This document shows, one piece after another, positions 53,840-62,729 of a stretch of DNA of 64,000 bases. The position numbers were made by a program, and so were the translations under genes. The notes under the pieces were generated by a model. That model made no database searches, had not been told where the DNA came from, and saw only the letters and a program-made list of their open reading frames with translations. How positions within the stretch are numbered: the first letter of the stretch is position 1; the number at the start of each line of letters is the position of its first letter. This DNA comes from Pseudomonadales bacterium (GTDB lineage Bacteria > Pseudomonadota > Gammaproteobacteria > Pseudomonadales > Porticoccaceae): assembly GCA_024234435.1 (NCBI GenBank), contig JACKOF010000001.1, positions 806,001-870,000 of the forward strand, read 5' to 3'.

Positions 53840-54739
53840 ATGTCAGACTTGGAAGAAAATGATTTTCTCGAAGATCATGAAATTGTCAGTAAATCGGAAA
53901 CCGTTCTTGACGCGGCCAGCCTCTATTTAAAAGAGATCGGCTATGCTCCTCTACTGACAGCGGAAGAGGAAGTTTTCTATTCCCGCAAAGCGCTACAGGG
54001 AGATGAATCTTCCCGCAAGCGGATGATTGAGAGCAACCTGCGTTTGGTGGTAAAAATCGCACGCCGCTATGTGAATCGTGGTTTGTCGCTATTGGATTTG
54101 ATTGAAGAAGGTAATCTGGGTCTGATTCGCGCGGTGGAAAAATTTGATCCGGAAATGGGGTTCCGTTTTTCCACGTACGCCACCTGGTGGATACGGCAAA
54201 CCATTGAGCGTGGGCTGATGAATCAGACGCGAACGATTCGCCTGCCAATTCATATCGTTAAAGAGCTTAATATTTATTTCAAGGCTTCTCAAAAACTGGC
54301 TCAGGATTTGGATCATGATCCAACAGCAGAAGAAATTGCACAGTTATTGAATAAGCCGGTTGAGGTGGTTTCACGTATGCTCAGGCATAGCGAACGGGTC
54401 AGCTCAATTGATGTGCCCGTTGGCCGGGAGGGTGACAGAATGTTGGTGGAAACCATTGCAGACGAGCACCCATCTGACCCTGAAGAACTTGCAGAAGGCG
54501 ATGATCTGCACGACTCCATAGAAATCTGGCTGGAAGAACTCTCTGAAAAGCAGCGCGAAGTCATTGCACGCCGATTTGGTCTGCGAGGCTACGATGTTTC
54601 AACTCTGGAAAGTGTCGGGCTTGAAATTGGTTTGACCCGTGAACGGGTGCGCCAGATTCAGGTAGAGGCTTTGCGCAAGCTGCGTGACATCATGAAACGC
54701 CATGGCCTGGACAGTAAAATACTGTTTGACCAGAAATAA
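53840..54739 (+). CDS. rpoS: RNA polymerase sigma factor RpoS
   Basis: 299 residues from ATG 53840, with AGGA upstream; the frame is open from 53747 but the added residues are not sigma-like. Region 1.2 (LDAASLYLKEIGYAPLLTAEEE), region 2 (NLRLVVKIARRYVNRGL, FSTYATWWIRQTIERG), region 3 and region 4 (GLTRERVRQIQVEALRKLRDI) are complete. Stationary-phase and general stress sigma factor. The extension before region 1.2 is shorter than in Pseudomonas. Confidence 0.95.
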   Translation: MSDLEENDFLEDHEIVSKSETVLDAASLYLKEIGYAPLLTAEEEVFYSRKALQGDESSRKRMIESNLRLVVKIARRYVNRGLSLLDLIEEGNLGLIRAVEKFDPEMGFRFSTYATWWIRQTIERGLMNQTRTIRLPIHIVKELNIYFKASQKLAQDLDHDPTAEEIAQLLNKPVEVVSRMLRHSERVSSIDVPVGREGDRMLVETIADEHPSDPEELAEGDDLHDSIEIWLEELSEKQREVIARRFGLRGYDVSTLESVGLEIGLTRERVRQIQVEALRKLRDIMKRHGLDSKILFDQK

Positions 54740-54784
54740 GTCGGCAGAATAGGTGAGTACAAAACAGAGGGGCACAAGTGCCGC

Positions 54785-54833
54785 AACCGGCTTATAGACT
54801 CCCCGTTGGCTGGGCGTCGATAGCCGGTTTTTA
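54785..54833 (+). terminator. Terminator-like hairpin after rpoS
   Basis: AACCGGCT (54785-54792) pairs with AGCCGGTT (54822-54829), followed by TTTT within a T run. The loop is long (29 nt), so the element may fold further. Confidence 0.5.
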
Positions 54834-54851
54834 GCGTAATGTCAGGTAACG

Positions 54852-54874
54852 AAAAGGGCGATCGCAAGGCGATC
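54852..54874 (-). terminator. Terminator of fdxA
   Basis: On the minus strand GATCGC, loop CTT and GCGATC overlap the fdxA stop and are followed by CCC and a T run (AAAA at 54852-54855 on the plus strand). Between convergent rpoS and fdxA. Confidence 0.6.
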
Positions 54875-55196
54875 AACGTTCCAAGTGTTCCAGCTTGCCC
54901 GGTACGCCGTTCCACTCATCAGCATCTTCCGGTGCTTCTTTCATCTCGGTGATGTTTGGCCACTCTTCGGCGAGTTCGGCATTCAGCGCCAGGAAGTGTT
55001 GCTGATCGTCAGGTAGTTCATCTTCCGAGAAAATTGCTTCTGCCGGGCATTCCGGTTCGCACAGGGCGCAGTCGATACATTCATCCGGGTGAATAACCAG
55101 GAAGTTTGGTCCCTCATAAAAGCAGTCTACCGGGCAGACTTCAACACAGTCAGTGTACTTGCACTTGATGCAGTTTTCCCCAACGATAAACGTCAT
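54873..55196 (-). CDS. fdxA: 7Fe/8Fe ferredoxin FdxA
   Basis: 107 residues from ATG 55196, with GGAGA upstream. Two cluster-binding motifs: CIKCKYTDCVEVCPVDC and CIDCALCEPECPAEA, as in Azotobacter/Pseudomonas ferredoxin I, with the usual C-terminal extension (HFLALNAELAEEWPNIT). It lies beside mutS and rpoS on the opposite strand to rpoS, a conserved pseudomonad arrangement. Confidence 0.95.
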   Translation of the reverse strand: MTFIVGENCIKCKYTDCVEVCPVDCFYEGPNFLVIHPDECIDCALCEPECPAEAIFSEDELPDDQQHFLALNAELAEEWPNITEMKEAPEDADEWNGVPGKLEHLER

Positions 55197-55283
55197 GTGG
55201 CTGTTCTCCAAACAGAAATTCAGGTTAACAAAAGCGGACTCCGCTTAACGGCGGAGAATTATACAATAATAAAATGATCTGTT

Positions 55284-57890
55284 TTATGCTTTCTTATCAT
55301 TGATCAACTGTTTAAGGCTATATAGTTTTTCGAGTGCCTGCCTGGGTGTTAAATCATCCGGTTCAAACTGTTCAAGTGCGGATAATAGTGCGTTTGCTCT
55401 GGGGTCACCAAATAAGTCATTCTGACGCGGCAAGTCAGCAATCTCATTCGATGTGGGTAGGGTAACAGTTGTGGTCGAATGGGCGCCTGCTTCCAGCGCG
55501 GCCAGCTCAGTCCTGGCCAGAGCCAGTACTTCAGCGGGAATCCCTGCCAGCTTTGCTACATGGATGCCGTAGCTTTGGCTGGCTGGACCTTCCTGTACAG
55601 CATGTAAAAACACAATGGAATCATTGTATTCCGAAGCATCAAGGTGGACATTGGCAACGGCATCGATTTGTTCCGGTAGCCGGGTTAACTCAAAATAATG
55701 GGTCGCGAACAGGGTAAAGGCTTTTACCTGATCGGCCAGCTGGATTGCACAGGCCCATGCCAGGGAAAGGCCGTCAAACGTACTGGTGCCACGACCAATT
55801 TCATCCATCAGTACCAGGCTTTGGTGCGTCGCATTATGGAGAATGTTGGCGGTTTCTGTCATTTCCACCATGAATGTAGAGCGGCCGCCAGCCAGATCGT
55901 CGGAAGAACCGATACGGGTAAAAATACGGTCAACCATGCCGATTACAGCACTTTCTGCTGGTATACAGCTGCCGATATGGGCCAACAGAACGATCAATGC
56001 TGCCTGCCGCATATAGGTAGATTTACCGCCCATGTTCGGACCGGTGATAATCAGCATTCGGCGGTCATCATGCAGCTGCAGACTGTTGGCGACAAAAGGG
56101 GAGTCGAGAACCTGCTCAACAACCGGATGACGACCATGGCAGATATTTATGCCACTTTCAGCCACCAGTTCCGGTTGTACCATATTCAGTGTATCTGCGC
56201 GCTCTGCCAGATTTGCCAGAACATCCAGCTCGGAGACAGCCGCTGAAGACATCTGCAGGGCGAGCAGATTTTCATTCAGTGTCTCAAGTAGCTCATCGTA
56301 GAGCGCCTTCTCTCTCGATAAGGCGCGACTTTTGGCGCTCAGAGCCTTGTCTTCAAATTGTTTGAGTTCTGGCGTAATAAACCGCTCGGCATTTTTTAGC
56401 GTCTGACGGCGAATATATTCGGTAGGCGCCTGCCCGGATTGGGCGCGGGAAATTTCGATGTAGTAGCCATGCACGCGGTTATAACCGACCTTTAGGGAGG
56501 ACAACCCTGTGCGGGCTTTTTCCTGCTGTTCAAGATCCACCAGAAATTGTCCGGCATTACTGCTGAGGCTACGAAACTCGTCCAGTTCAGAGTCAAAACC
56601 TGTGGCGATAACACCGCCATCTCGAATGACCACCGGTGGATTATCGACAATTGCCTGACATAAAAGATTGACTGTTTCGGGAAACGTGTTTGCTTCCCGG
56701 CACAAACCTGCCAGGTGGTTGGACGGGCTGTCTTTCAGCGTGGACTGAATACCCGGTAATGCGGCCAATGATTCCCGCAAGCGGGTCAGGTCCCTTGGTC
56801 TTGCCGAACGCAGTGCGACTCTGCCAAGAATACGTTCCATATCGCCAATCTGGTTCAACCATTCACGCAGAGATTCGTAAATATAATTGGTGCGCAATGC
56901 GGCTATGGCCTGTTGTCTCTGCTGCAGTAACTGAATATCCCGTAAAGGTCGGTTCAGCCAGCGGCAGAGCAGGCGGCCACCCATTGCTGTGGTGGTGTTA
57001 TCCAGTACCGAAAGCAGCGTGTTTTCAATGCCGCCATTGAGGTTTGTGTCCAGCTCCAGATTGCGTCTTGTGGCGGCATCAAGCATGACACTCTGATCCA
57101 GATTTTCGTGACTAATGGCCCGGATATGCGGCAGCGATGTGCGCTGCGTTGCCTGAACATACTGTAGCAGACAGCCTGCCGCGCAAATTGCTGTGGTTAA
57201 ATGCTCGCAACCAAAACCGGATAAATCTTTGGTGCCAAACTGTTTGTTTAGCAACCGTCGTGCATTGTCGAGTTCGAATTCCCAGGGTGGTTGTCTGCGT
57301 AAGCCTTTAAACTTTTCTAACAGATCTGGTGCCAGGAAATTGTCGTTTATCAGCAGTTCTGCAGGACGCAGGCGCTGCAATTCGCTGGCGAGCGCTTCTT
57401 CTGACTTGACTTCCAGTATCTGAAAGCGGCCGCTGCCAATATCGAGGTTGGCAATGCCGAAACAATCTTCTGTAGAAAATACGGCCGCGAGCAAATTGTC
57501 CCTGTGCTCGTCCAAAAGCGCTTCATCGCTCACTGTGCCGGGCGTTACAATGCGGACAACTTGCCTCTCCACGGGCCCCTTACTGGTTGCCGGGTCACCA
57601 ATCTGTTCGCAGATTGCAACAGAAATCCCCTGTTTGACCAGCCGTGCCAGATAGCCTTCAGCCGCGTGGTGCGGTACGCCTGCCATTGGAATCGGTTCGC
57701 CAGCTGATTTGCCACGGCTGGTAAGTGTTACATCCAGCAGTTGAGCGGCTTTTTTGGCGTCATCAAAAAACAGCTCATAAAAATCGCCCATGCGATAGAA
57801 CACCATTTCATTCGGGTGTTGAGCTTTAATGCGTAAATATTGCTGCATCATAGGGGTGTGTTGTTCGGATATCGCTTGCTGGACTGTCAT
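55284..57890 (-). CDS. mutS: DNA mismatch repair protein MutS
   Basis: 868 residues, normal length. The mismatch-binding N-terminus has FYRMGDFYELFFDDA with the wedge Phe. Connector, lever and clamp domains follow. The ATPase has Walker A TGPNMGGKSTYMRQ, the motif STFMVEMTETANIL, Walker B SLVLMDEIGRGTSTFDG and FATHYFELT. The C-terminal tetramerisation region is present. No truncation. Confidence 0.97.
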   Translation of the reverse strand: MTVQQAISEQHTPMMQQYLRIKAQHPNEMVFYRMGDFYELFFDDAKKAAQLLDVTLTSRGKSAGEPIPMAGVPHHAAEGYLARLVKQGISVAICEQIGDPATSKGPVERQVVRIVTPGTVSDEALLDEHRDNLLAAVFSTEDCFGIANLDIGSGRFQILEVKSEEALASELQRLRPAELLINDNFLAPDLLEKFKGLRRQPPWEFELDNARRLLNKQFGTKDLSGFGCEHLTTAICAAGCLLQYVQATQRTSLPHIRAISHENLDQSVMLDAATRRNLELDTNLNGGIENTLLSVLDNTTTAMGGRLLCRWLNRPLRDIQLLQQRQQAIAALRTNYIYESLREWLNQIGDMERILGRVALRSARPRDLTRLRESLAALPGIQSTLKDSPSNHLAGLCREANTFPETVNLLCQAIVDNPPVVIRDGGVIATGFDSELDEFRSLSSNAGQFLVDLEQQEKARTGLSSLKVGYNRVHGYYIEISRAQSGQAPTEYIRRQTLKNAERFITPELKQFEDKALSAKSRALSREKALYDELLETLNENLLALQMSSAAVSELDVLANLAERADTLNMVQPELVAESGINICHGRHPVVEQVLDSPFVANSLQLHDDRRMLIITGPNMGGKSTYMRQAALIVLLAHIGSCIPAESAVIGMVDRIFTRIGSSDDLAGGRSTFMVEMTETANILHNATHQSLVLMDEIGRGTSTFDGLSLAWACAIQLADQVKAFTLFATHYFELTRLPEQIDAVANVHLDASEYNDSIVFLHAVQEGPASQSYGIHVAKLAGIPAEVLALARTELAALEAGAHSTTTVTLPTSNEIADLPRQNDLFGDPRANALLSALEQFEPDDLTPRQALEKLYSLKQLINDKKA

Positions 57891-58103
57891 CGATGAGCAT
57901 TTTGGCGTGATTTGGGGGATCTGATTCTACGTGATTAAAGAGCAGGAAAAAACTGGCTGAATACATTGAGAGCACAACATATGTATGCTCTTTCTGTGTA
58001 AATCCCGGACTGCATCCCCCCGTTTTGTGGTTAAATATCGTCTTTGGAAACTCTCTTGATGTGAGGGTTGGGCAGAGCTATATGAGTGACGGGAGCATTT
58101 TAA

Positions 58104-58964
58104 TTGAGCACAGTGATTGATGGTAAAGCGGTAGCAGCGCAATTGCGCGAATCCATTAAGCAGGAAGTTCAGAAACTTCAGGTGGAAAAGGGCATTGTTC
58201 CCGGGCTGGCTGTGGTTCTGGTGGGTGAAGATCCTGCCAGCCAGGTTTATGTTCGCAATAAAGGCAGGCAGACTATCGAAGCAGGCATGGCCAGTTTTGA
58301 ATTCAAAATGCCGGTGGACACCACCCAGGAAGCGCTGTTAAAAAAACTTGATGAGCTCAACCGTGATGATTCAGTACACGGCATATTGGTGCAGCTGCCT
58401 TTGCCTGAGCACATTGATGAGTCTGTCATTATTGCAGCAATTTCTCCCGAGAAAGATGTCGACGGGTTCCATGCCATGAATTCCGGTCGGTTGATGAACG
58501 GTGAGAAGGGAGCTTTGGTGCCCTGCACACCTCAGGGTTGTGTGATATTGGCAAAAAGTTATCTGGGCGATGATCTGTCCGGCAAGCATGCTGTGATTGT
58601 GGGGCGTTCTAATATCGTGGGTAAACCCGTTGCCATGTTGTTATTGCAGGAAAACTGCACAGTGACTATTGCGCATTCCCGAACCCAAGACCTGCCAGCA
58701 CTATGTCGTGAAGCCGATATTCTGGTGGCAGCAGTGGGACGCCCGGAAATGATTCGGGGCGACTGGGTGAAGCCGGGAGCAACCGTGATTGATGTCGGTA
58801 TTAACCGCGTTCCTACCGAAGATGGCAAAGGCCGACTGGTCGGTGATGTAGCCTTCGAAGAAGCTGCAATGGTGGCTGGGGCTATCACACCTGTTCCTGG
58901 GGGTGTTGGCCCGATGACGATAGCATGTTTATTGCAGAATACGTTAATTGCGGCTCAGCAGTAA
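58104..58964 (+). CDS. folD: Bifunctional methylenetetrahydrofolate dehydrogenase/cyclohydrolase FolD
   Basis: 286 residues starting at TTG 58104 with GGGAG at 58091-58095. Substrate motif ASQVYVRNKGRQ with the catalytic Lys, QLPLPEHID, PEKDVDGFHAMNSGRL, NADP site VIVGRSNIVGKP and the final PVPGGVGPMTIACLL. Supplies one-carbon units. The 163 nt before it and the 163 nt after it hold no recognisable gene. Confidence 0.95.
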   Translation: MSTVIDGKAVAAQLRESIKQEVQKLQVEKGIVPGLAVVLVGEDPASQVYVRNKGRQTIEAGMASFEFKMPVDTTQEALLKKLDELNRDDSVHGILVQLPLPEHIDESVIIAAISPEKDVDGFHAMNSGRLMNGEKGALVPCTPQGCVILAKSYLGDDLSGKHAVIVGRSNIVGKPVAMLLLQENCTVTIAHSRTQDLPALCREADILVAAVGRPEMIRGDWVKPGATVIDVGINRVPTEDGKGRLVGDVAFEEAAMVAGAITPVPGGVGPMTIACLLQNTLIAAQQ

Positions 58965-59127
58965 GAGGAACTATAGACGACGTGGGTATGGTTTCGGGCA
59001 TGACATATTTTTAGAAATTCTGAGAGATTGTGTTCTATATTTAACAAAAGATTTAGAGTCATGATTAAGGATAGCTGTTGTTATAAATAAGTAGCCGGAT
59101 TTTACGATATTAGAAAGGGATGGCTGA

Positions 59128-62100
59128 TTGACAATGGATGCACCTGAAAAGCCCGACAATGAGGCCGCCCGCATTGCTTCGCTTTGTGGTGTGGGTGTGC
59201 TGGATACCCCTGCAGAAGAGCGTTTCGATCGGATTACCCGTATTGCCAGCGCACACTTTCAGGTGCCGATTGCCCTGGTCAGTCTTGTGGATGCTGACAG
59301 ACAGTGGTTCAAATCCAGACAGGGGCTTGATGCTGCGGAAACACCTCGTGATATCTCCTTTTGTGGGCACAGCATTCTGGATGAGAGTATTTTTTATGTG
59401 CCAAACGCACTGGATGACCCTCGTTTTTCTGATAACCCGCTGGTAACAGGACCTCCGGATATTCGTTTTTATGCCGGTGCTCCTTTGCATACCCCCGACG
59501 GAATGCGAATTGGCACACTTTGCATCATTGATCGCCAATCTCGAGTTTTTACCGATAACGAGCTTTCAGTATTACGGGATCTGGCTGATGTTGTTGAAGC
59601 GGAACTGGGTCGCGCTCGCCTGTTACAAGTTCAGGAAGAGTTATCCACGACTGAGCAACGACTGCAACATATTCTCCGATTAAGCCCGGGAATTATTTAT
59701 ACGGCTCACGGTCATGAGCGTCTGATTTTTTCCTATATTAGTCCTCAGATGGAAAACCTTTTAGGCTATAAACCGGAATCAATGCTGGGTAATCCCGACA
59801 TCTGGAGCAATCTTGTTCACCCGGAGGATAACGGAAAGATTTTTGATAGTCTGCATAAGGACGATGAAACCGGGACGGCTGTTTTCGAATATCGTGTTAA
59901 GCGAGCAGATGGAGGGTATCTGTGGTTGCACGATAAGAGGCATTTCACTTCAGATGGCGATGACATAGTCGGGCTCTGGATAGATATTACGCGCCGGAAA
60001 GAGCTGGAGCTGGAGTCTAAATACTATAAAGCTATCGTGGATTCTTCCGAGGATGCGATCATCAGCAAGTCTCTCGATGGCTTTATTACCAGTTGGAATC
60101 GTGCGGCTGAACAGATGTTTGGTTACTCATCGATGGAAGTTGTGGGGAAACCGATGGAGGTGGTGTTTCCTCCGGATCGACTTCATGAGGAAAAAAATAT
60201 TCTCGGGGAGATCTCTCTGGGTAACAAAATTGAACATTTTGAGTCTACCAGGATGCATAAAGATAGACACTATATCGATGTGTCTGTGAGTGTATCGCCC
60301 ATTTTTGATCAGTACGGTAGTGTTGTTGGCGCATCAACCATTGCCAGAGATATAACGCAAAGCAAGCAGGCCGAAATTCGATTAAAGAATAGCGAATCCC
60401 GCATTCGGGCGATTGTTGAAAATGTACTGGATGGCATTATAACCATTGATGCAAAGGGTACTGTTCAGACAATGAACCGGGCTGCCGAGCAGATTTTTGG
60501 TTATAAATCTGAAGAAGTGGTGGGCGAAAATGTAAAAATGCTGATGCCGGAAAACTATTCTGTGGAGCATGACAGTTATTTATCAAATTACTTAACGACG
60601 GGCAATGCCAAGGTGATAGGTATAGGTCGGGAAGTTACTGGCTTACGCAAGGATGATTCGGTTTTTCCAATGGAGTTGGCTGTCAGTGAAATGCAAATAG
60701 AAGGAGAGCATATTTTTACAGGCATCGTGCGGGATATTACAGAAAGAAAAAAAATAGAACGAATGAAATCGGAGTTTGTTTCGACGGTGAGCCACGAGTT
60801 GAGAACGCCATTGACCTCCATTCGGGGAGCGTTGGGTTTAGTATTAGGTCGTTCATCAGACAAATTACCGGAAGATGTGCGAAAAATGATCGAGATGGCC
60901 AACCGCAATAGCGAGCGGCTCACGTTGCTGATTAATGACATTCTGGATCTGGAAAAAATAGAATCAGGGCAATTGGAGTTCACTTTCGGTGAAATAAACC
61001 TGGGTGCTGTTGCAAGGCGAGCAATTGAAGACAATCAGGGGTTTTCTCAGGAGCACGGAGTCACTCTGGAAATGAAGAATTGCGCGGATTCTGCTTTGGT
61101 TCTGGGTGACGAGCACCGGCTGTTACAGGTATTTGCCAATCTTATTTCAAACGCAGTCAAATTTTCGCCGAAAGGCGCGAAAGTAGAAATTTCGGTTGTA
61201 CTTAATGATAGGGATTGCCATGTTGCGGTACGTGATTATGGGCCAGGCATTCCTTATGAATTCCGAGCCAGTATCTTTAAGCGTTTTGCTCAGGCGGACA
61301 GCTCCGATTCAAGAGAAAAAGGTGGTACCGGGCTTGGTCTTAGCATTAGCAAGGCTATTATTGAACATCATGGCGGAACTATTGGTTACAACAGCGTTCC
61401 GGGTGAGGGTGCAGAATTTGGTTTTTCGTTGCCAACCTTGGGGAAGCGATTAAAGTCGCAGAAAATTGCATGTGAGAAAAGCAGAGCTATTATTTGTGAG
61501 GGGGATGCAGATGTGGCTGCTGTTCTGGAAGGAATGATTCGTGCGGAAGGCGTAACCTGCGACATCGCTCAGACGGCGAGTCGAACGCGAGAACTCATTA
61601 AAGAAAGGAAGTATAGCCTGCTGCTGCTAGACCTACTTCTGCCGGATGAAGATGGACTTAAATTATTGCAAGAGCTTAGAGAAGATCCCTTGACAAGGCA
61701 GCTGCCTGTTATCGTGGTTTCCAGGCGTGCTCAAGAAGGTAAGGAAATATTCACTGGCGACGGCGTGATGGTGGTTGATTGGCTGCAGAAGCCGGTTGAT
61801 CGAGAGCGCCTGATGCATGCATTGAGAGAAGCGTTGAAAAAGGTAAAAAGGCCAAAAATTCTTCATATTGAAGATGACCTTGATATTATTCAGATTACGG
61901 AAGATGTAGTTGGCGACGTTGCTGAATTCAGCTCGGTACCCAGTCTTCAGGGTGCCAAAAAACTATTGAAACACAATCGCTATGATTTGGTTATTCTGGA
62001 TCTGGGGTTGGAGGATGGTTCGGGTGTCGATCTGCTGGATGAGTTGAAGAGCCTTTGTCCCGTGGTGATTTTTTCGGCCAAAATACCTAATCATTTGTCG

Positions 62101-62202
62101 GGAAAAGTCTCCGCGGCATTGACGAAATCTATAACCAGCAATGATCTGTTAAAGGCGACAATTCATAACGTGTTAAATGAAGAGCTAAATGGAAGCAAAT
62201 AA
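59128..62202 (+). CDS. Hybrid sensor histidine kinase, GAF-PAS-PAS-PAS-HisKA-HATPase-REC-REC
   Basis: 1024 residues without membrane segments, so probably cytoplasmic. An N-terminal GAF domain (about 25-160), three PAS domains (about 180-295, 305-415, 425-540; SRIRAIVENVLDG opens the third), a HisKA with His556 (STVSHELRTPL) and an ATPase domain (NLISNAVKFSPKG, DYGPGIP, GGTGLGLSISKA). Two C-terminal receiver domains have phosphoacceptors Asp835 and Asp958. The start is TTG 59128 (AGGGA upstream); ATG 59134 is an alternative. It overlaps the next regulator by 1 nt. The signal is unknown. Confidence 0.92.
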   Translation: MTMDAPEKPDNEAARIASLCGVGVLDTPAEERFDRITRIASAHFQVPIALVSLVDADRQWFKSRQGLDAAETPRDISFCGHSILDESIFYVPNALDDPRFSDNPLVTGPPDIRFYAGAPLHTPDGMRIGTLCIIDRQSRVFTDNELSVLRDLADVVEAELGRARLLQVQEELSTTEQRLQHILRLSPGIIYTAHGHERLIFSYISPQMENLLGYKPESMLGNPDIWSNLVHPEDNGKIFDSLHKDDETGTAVFEYRVKRADGGYLWLHDKRHFTSDGDDIVGLWIDITRRKELELESKYYKAIVDSSEDAIISKSLDGFITSWNRAAEQMFGYSSMEVVGKPMEVVFPPDRLHEEKNILGEISLGNKIEHFESTRMHKDRHYIDVSVSVSPIFDQYGSVVGASTIARDITQSKQAEIRLKNSESRIRAIVENVLDGIITIDAKGTVQTMNRAAEQIFGYKSEEVVGENVKMLMPENYSVEHDSYLSNYLTTGNAKVIGIGREVTGLRKDDSVFPMELAVSEMQIEGEHIFTGIVRDITERKKIERMKSEFVSTVSHELRTPLTSIRGALGLVLGRSSDKLPEDVRKMIEMANRNSERLTLLINDILDLEKIESGQLEFTFGEINLGAVARRAIEDNQGFSQEHGVTLEMKNCADSALVLGDEHRLLQVFANLISNAVKFSPKGAKVEISVVLNDRDCHVAVRDYGPGIPYEFRASIFKRFAQADSSDSREKGGTGLGLSISKAIIEHHGGTIGYNSVPGEGAEFGFSLPTLGKRLKSQKIACEKSRAIICEGDADVAAVLEGMIRAEGVTCDIAQTASRTRELIKERKYSLLLLDLLLPDEDGLKLLQELREDPLTRQLPVIVVSRRAQEGKEIFTGDGVMVVDWLQKPVDRERLMHALREALKKVKRPKILHIEDDLDIIQITEDVVGDVAEFSSVPSLQGAKKLLKHNRYDLVILDLGLEDGSGVDLLDELKSLCPVVIFSAKIPNHLSGKVSAALTKSITSNDLLKATIHNVLNEELNGSK

Positions 62203-62588
62203 TGGGTAGCAATGTGATCAGCATACTCTATGTAGAGGATGATAGAGATATTCGTGAGGTAACCGAAATGGTACTCGCGGATGAAAGGTTTGAACTGGTT
62301 GCCTGCTCCTCGGGGCAGGAAGCGGTCAGTGCCGCTGCCGATCTGACCCCGGATCTGCTGCTGCTTGATGTCATGATGCCCGGCTTGGATGGGCCTGCAA
62401 CCTTGAAGTCGCTGAGAATGTATCCGCAATTAAAGAATACCCCTGTGATCTTTATGACCGCTAAAGTACAGGCTTCTGAGGTTGCTCAATATGAGGCGCT
62501 GGGAGCTATAGGTGTTATCCGTAAACCTTTTGACCCCATGACCCTTGCGGAGCAAATTGTCAGGCTATTTACGACGGCTAAGGTGTAA
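62202..62588 (+). CDS. Single-domain response regulator (CheY-like)
   Basis: 128 residues consisting of one receiver domain: ILYVEDDRD acidic pocket, Asp56 in LLLDVMMPGLDG, Thr in FMTAK and Lys in IRKPFDP. The ATG overlaps the kinase stop (TAATG), so it is co-translated with the hybrid kinase and is likely its partner. With no output domain it may act as a phosphate shuttle or sink or bind a target protein. Confidence 0.93.
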   Translation: MGSNVISILYVEDDRDIREVTEMVLADERFELVACSSGQEAVSAAADLTPDLLLLDVMMPGLDGPATLKSLRMYPQLKNTPVIFMTAKVQASEVAQYEALGAIGVIRKPFDPMTLAEQIVRLFTTAKV

Positions 62589-62729
62589 GGTAATAGATTG
62601 TTCTACGGATGGACTCGGGCAGTAATTGTTCTATCCTCTCGTAGGTTAGGGGTGAGCTCGCTAATGGAGACTTCGCCATTTCGGTAGCGCTGCTATGGAT
62701 TGGTCAAGTGAATAAATAAGGAGATCGGT